In this document: one piece after another, positions 60,980-64,000 of the stretch | Position numbering within the stretch: the first letter of the stretch is position 1 | Layout: the number at the start of each line of letters is the position of its first letter | Assembly (NCBI GenBank): GCA_049670505.1 | Contig: JBATTK010000154.1 | Location: 1 to 64,000 of the forward strand | DNA: 64,000 bases | Reading direction: 5' to 3' | DNA from: JBATTK01 sp049670505 | GTDB taxonomy: Bacteria; Bacteroidota; Bacteroidia; Flavobacteriales; Flavobacteriaceae | Notes under the pieces: generated by a model | The model's input: the letters and a program-made list of their open reading frames with translations, nothing else | Databases searched by the model: none | Told to the model about the DNA's origin: nothing | Made by a program: the position numbers and the translations under genes

Positions 60980-62143
60980 TTATGGGTGAATTGGGGCGTT
61001 CAGCAAAATACTTACGGCGTTCCCGCCAAAGCCCACCGCATTTACCATTACCTTTTTAATCCTTTTAGGGACCGGACAATCGTTTATAAATGGAACTTTT
61101 ACAAACTCTTGATGTTGGAGCATATAAACGGCCATTTCTATACTTAAGAGGCCAGATGCGCCAAACGTATGGCCAATTTTCCACTTATTCGTGGTTAAGG
61201 AAGGGACAGGTTCTCCAAAGACTTTTTTAATGGCGTTCGTTTCCGAGCTGTCGCCTTTAAGGGTGCCGGGGGCATGCATCACTATAACGTCCACTTCTTC
61301 CGGCAACGTTGTTCCCAAGGCCATTTTCATGGACCGCTGAAAACAAAGGGCATCTGTTGATATGGAGGTACTATGTACTAAGGGTTCCGTAGCATAACCT
61401 ATCCCTTCAATAACGGCCAAAGTGTTCTTTGTAACCCCTTTCTCCAAACAGGCCACTGCCGCCCCTTCTCCCAAGACCATGGTATTCCGTTGTTTATTCA
61501 AATCCAATGCCCTGCAGGGATATTTCCCATCTTCCGTGGAATAGATTTTAAGGGCTTTCATCTGGGCCAGTGTAAAATGGGTCAACGGTGCCTCACTACC
61601 TCCGACCAAGAATTTATCGGTCATTCCACTTCTAATCCACGCTACCCCGTTGAGCAGGGCATGCAGGGCCGTGGAACAGGTAATGGAATGTGATATCTCC
61701 GGGCCACGGGTCTGTAGGTCATGGGCTACCCATGATGAAATATTTCCCAAAGTGGTGGTTGGGGAAGACAGGGTAGAAGTGCTGTTTTTCGTTAAAAATT
61801 CGGCATGATACTTTTCAAAAAGCGCCGTTGCACCCCTTGATGAACCTATATTAACGCCAAAATTAGCATCGGATTTCCAGGCCGCCTGCCCTACGGCTTT
61901 TCTAGCGGCATATAGTGCATAGAGTACAGAATCATCCAAATGGCCATACTTCGGATTTTCAACTTTTAACTGATCTATTTCCTGTTTTGCCCCTTCGGGA
62001 ATTGGGGCAACCCACGCCTTTGTGTCTCCAAAAACCCTTTCCGTAAAAAGGTGATTTTGATTTTGATAATTATCCCATATGGCGGTAGACGTTGTACCCA
62101 AAGGGGAAATAGAAGCGATTGCCGATATGGAAATGGGTTGCAT
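60980..62143 (-). CDS. Beta-ketoacyl-ACP synthase family protein
   Basis: A 387-residue condensing enzyme of the FabF type. The Cys-His-His catalytic set is visible: Cys in SITCSTALHAL, His in MHAPGTLKGDSSETNAI and His in KIGHTFGASG. The start is at 62143 (MQPISISAIASISPLG). It is placed between bioB and bioA on the same strand, which suggests work on a pimeloyl precursor or another specialised acyl chain rather than general fatty-acid synthesis. The promoter region overlaps the divergent Coa1-type gene. Confidence 0.92.
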   Translation of the reverse strand: MQPISISAIASISPLGTTSTAIWDNYQNQNHLFTERVFGDTKAWVAPIPEGAKQEIDQLKVENPKYGHLDDSVLYALYAARKAVGQAAWKSDANFGVNIGSSRGATALFEKYHAEFLTKNSTSTLSSPTTTLGNISSWVAHDLQTRGPEISHSITCSTALHALLNGVAWIRSGMTDKFLVGGSEAPLTHFTLAQMKALKIYSTEDGKYPCRALDLNKQRNTMVLGEGAAVACLEKGVTKNTLAVIEGIGYATEPLVHSTSISTDALCFQRSMKMALGTTLPEEVDVIVMHAPGTLKGDSSETNAIKKVFGEPVPSLTTNKWKIGHTFGASGLLSIEMAVYMLQHQEFVKVPFINDCPVPKRIKKVMVNAVGFGGNAVSILLNAPIHP

Positions 62144-62213
62144 CAAGACAGCATATATTTTGGGCAAAAATAAAAGTTCTTATCTTCATAAAGCACAATC
62201 AATACAGAAAACA

Positions 62214-62642
62214 ATGAACAATGAATTAGTGCCGCAACCAAGTTGGTGGAAAAGAAATTGGAAATGGGTGGTTCCCGTAGGGGGTTGCCTATCCATAATC
62301 CTTGTATCTACATTCTTTATAGGTTATTTAATCTACGGGGTAACCAATTTGTTCGAAGCCTCCAAACCTTACGAATATGCTTTGGAAAAAATAAACCATG
62401 ACGAACAAATAATAGATTTGCTAGGTTCCCCTATTGAAAAAGATGGAATGGTAAAGGGCAATATTAATTGGCATAATGGGGAAAAGAAAGCAGAAATGAA
62501 AATTCCAATTGCAGGTCCCAAGGGAACCGGAACGCTCTATATAAATGCATCAGGAGAAGGTGATGGTTGGAGTTATCATGAAATTAGGGTAACAGTAAAG
62601 GATAATGAAGAATTCAATGTATTGGAAAACGACTGGGAATAA
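62214..62642 (+). CDS. Coa1-type (cytochrome oxidase assembly-like) membrane protein
   Basis: A 142-residue inner-membrane protein. Start set at 62214 (MNNELVPQPSWWKRNWKWVVPVGG) because earlier codons overlap the divergent synthase gene. One membrane helix spans about 16-41 and is followed by a Tim21/Coa1-like domain: YEYALEKINHDEQIIDLLGSPIEKDGMVKGNINWHNGEKKAEMKIPIAGPKGTGTLYINASGEG. Eukaryotic Coa1 helps cytochrome oxidase assembly; the bacterial role is not established. Confidence 0.85.
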   Translation: MNNELVPQPSWWKRNWKWVVPVGGCLSIILVSTFFIGYLIYGVTNLFEASKPYEYALEKINHDEQIIDLLGSPIEKDGMVKGNINWHNGEKKAEMKIPIAGPKGTGTLYINASGEGDGWSYHEIRVTVKDNEEFNVLENDWE

Positions 62643-62720
62643 TATGGGGGCCGTACTCCATATCGCGGCGATTTTTTGATTTTTTGACCCGCTAGCGGCA
62701 AATCATTGTACATAGCGTAC

Positions 62721-64000
62721 CTAAACCAGTTCTAGAGCGGATTTAACGGTGTTGTAAATCTTTTGCAGTTGTTCATCGGTAACGATATAGGGGGGCAAGA
62801 TATAGATGGTATTCCCCAACGGACGCAAAAACACCCCATTATCCATAAAATGTTGAAACAGTTGATCACGAAGATTGCCGTAACGTTTCATTTCAATGTT
62901 TAGATCCAATGCATATATGATTCCGGTCTGCCTCGTTCTTGCCACTTTGGGATGGTCCTTGATCTCCGTATCGAATTTTTGGTGCGCCCCTATAATCCTT
63001 TGGATACTGTTTTGTATCTCTTGGGACTGCAGTAATTCCAATCCGGCCAAGGCGGCGGTACATGCCAATGGGTTTGCCGTATAGGTATGCCCGTGGAACA
63101 GGCCCTTGGCGATCTCATCGCTGTAAAAAGCATCATATACCTCTTGGGTACAGCTGGTTACGGCCATGGGGACCATTCCGGCGGTCAATGCCTTGGACAG
63201 GCATAAGATATCTGGTTTGTTCACCATATAGTCCGATGCAAAATGTTTTCCCGTCTTCCCAAAACCGGTCATCACCTCATCCGCTATAGTGAGCACCTTG
63301 TGTTCCTTTAGCATTCCCAAAATTTCGCTAAGTCCTTTGGCATCGTGCATTTGCATGGCGGCGGCCCCTTGCACCAAGGGTTCGTAGATAAATCCGGCTA
63401 TATCGGGATTTCTTAAGCGCTTTTCCAAGGAGGTAAGAAGCGTATCCATATTTTTGGCAGTAGGTGCCGGAATACGTTCTACCTCCATAAAATAATCGGT
63501 AAAGGGGCCATTGTAAATGGAAAGTCCGGAAACGGACATAGCGCCGAAAGTATCGCCGTGAAAGCCATCTTCGAGAGCCAGTAAGACCTTACGTTTCTGC
63601 CCTTTGTTGTAATGGTATTGCAAGGCCATTTTGATTCCGATCTCCGTAGCGGTGGAACCGTTATCGGAAAAGAAAATTTTTTCCTGATTATAGGGTAATA
63701 GTTTAATGAGCTCCTCGGATAATCTCACTGCCGGTTCATGGGTAAAACCACTGAATACCACTTGGTCCAACTGTTGCATCTGTCCATACATCCGTTCCAA
63801 AATATAATCGTTACAATGTCCGTACATACTGGTATACCAAGAAGCGATCCCATCTATATATTCCTTTTCGTTTTCATCGTATAGCAGCGCTCCCTTGGCT
63901 TTGACGATTGCCAACATTTCCGGATGCAGTTTGTGTTGTGTTAGCGGATGCCATACATGTTTTTTATCCCTTTCCGAAAGATTTTTCAATGCCTTTGAAT
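62721..64000 (-). CDS. bioA: Adenosylmethionine-8-amino-7-oxononanoate aminotransferase (5' end at window edge)
   Basis: A PLP-dependent aminotransferase of biotin synthesis, forming DAPA from KAPA with SAM as amino donor. Features are ERDKKHVWHPLTQH at the N-terminus, FFSDNGSTATEIGIKMALQYH, GFHGDTFGAMSVSG, ADEVMTGFGKTGKHFA, the PLP-lysine in LCLSKALTAGMVPMA and GHTYTANPLA. The frame stays open to the right edge; only a TTG at 63989 is available inside, so the true start may lie outside. No bioD or bioF is visible in the window. Confidence 0.96.
   Translation of the reverse strand, partial: SKALKNLSERDKKHVWHPLTQHKLHPEMLAIVKAKGALLYDENEKEYIDGIASWYTSMYGHCNDYILERMYGQMQQLDQVVFSGFTHEPAVRLSEELIKLLPYNQEKIFFSDNGSTATEIGIKMALQYHYNKGQKRKVLLALEDGFHGDTFGAMSVSGLSIYNGPFTDYFMEVERIPAPTAKNMDTLLTSLEKRLRNPDIAGFIYEPLVQGAAAMQMHDAKGLSEILGMLKEHKVLTIADEVMTGFGKTGKHFASDYMVNKPDILCLSKALTAGMVPMAVTSCTQEVYDAFYSDEIAKGLFHGHTYTANPLACTAALAGLELLQSQEIQNSIQRIIGAHQKFDTEIKDHPKVARTRQTGIIYALDLNIEMKRYGNLRDQLFQHFMDNGVFLRPLGNTIYILPPYIVTDEQLQKIYNTVKSALELV

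Overview
This window is chromosomal DNA from a member of the Bacteroidota, almost certainly the family Flavobacteriaceae. The support is direct. Gliding genes gldD and gldE sit in the mutY-ssb-gldE-gldD order. There are four TonB-dependent receptors, three of them with a CarboxypepD_reg-type N-terminal domain, and PorT-like, DUF4301, DUF4199 and CIA30 proteins. Several genes have TAnnTTTG promoter boxes, and Shine-Dalgarno sequences are generally absent. The genus cannot be fixed from sequence alone. I saw no tRNA, rRNA, CRISPR array or intact transposase.

Layout. 0-7 kb: end of a sensor kinase, a small zinc-ribbon membrane protein, HIT protein, greA, a Rieske-like lipoprotein with altered ligands, an aldo/keto reductase, then a TonB receptor behind a TPP riboswitch and followed by a HEAT-repeat protein. 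7-12.5 kb: a hybrid histidine kinase convergent with an NtrC-type regulator, two secreted PepSY-like proteins, and a 182-bp MITE with a 7-bp target duplication that supplies the stop codon of the next gene. 12.5-16.3 kb: a minus-strand operon of a YkoF/thiamine-binding-type protein, a PnuC-type transporter, a NadR-type kinase and DUF4301; its first gene is preceded by six copies of a 7-bp repeat. Next come a phosphopantetheinyl transferase and ahcY.

18-34 kb: a reductase of the thioester-reductase type, a LytS/LytTR pair divergent from a TonB receptor-SDR-DUF1569-SRPBCC cluster, small stress-type genes, a DinB/WYL divergon with two TGACA-N6-TGTCA operators, a MarR/TonB divergon, CIA30 and OmpW. 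Two copies of what looks like an undescribed small RNA lie at 28.4 and 33.1 kb. Each has a promoter-like box, a 49-nt identical core and a covarying terminator stem capped by a GNRA loop.

34-51 kb: rpmA/rplU (L21 with a C-terminal extension), DUF4199, a catalytic/non-catalytic M16 peptidase pair, a DUF2807 protein, two EamA transporters, and a probable metal or respiration cluster (CNGKC protein, Met/His-rich outer-membrane protein, TonB receptor, PepSY membrane protein, DJ-1-like lipoprotein, cytochrome bd cydAB, lipoprotein). 51-64 kb: gldD, gldE, ssb, mutY, HU, a 29-residue basic protein, RNase G, PorT-like protein, recX, a JmjC-like cupin, and biotin genes (bioB, a beta-ketoacyl synthase, bioA at the window edge) with a Coa1-type protein between.

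The main functional themes are vitamin uptake and synthesis (thiamine or nicotinamide riboside, biotin), envelope biogenesis and gliding, and TonB-dependent import paired with local regulators.
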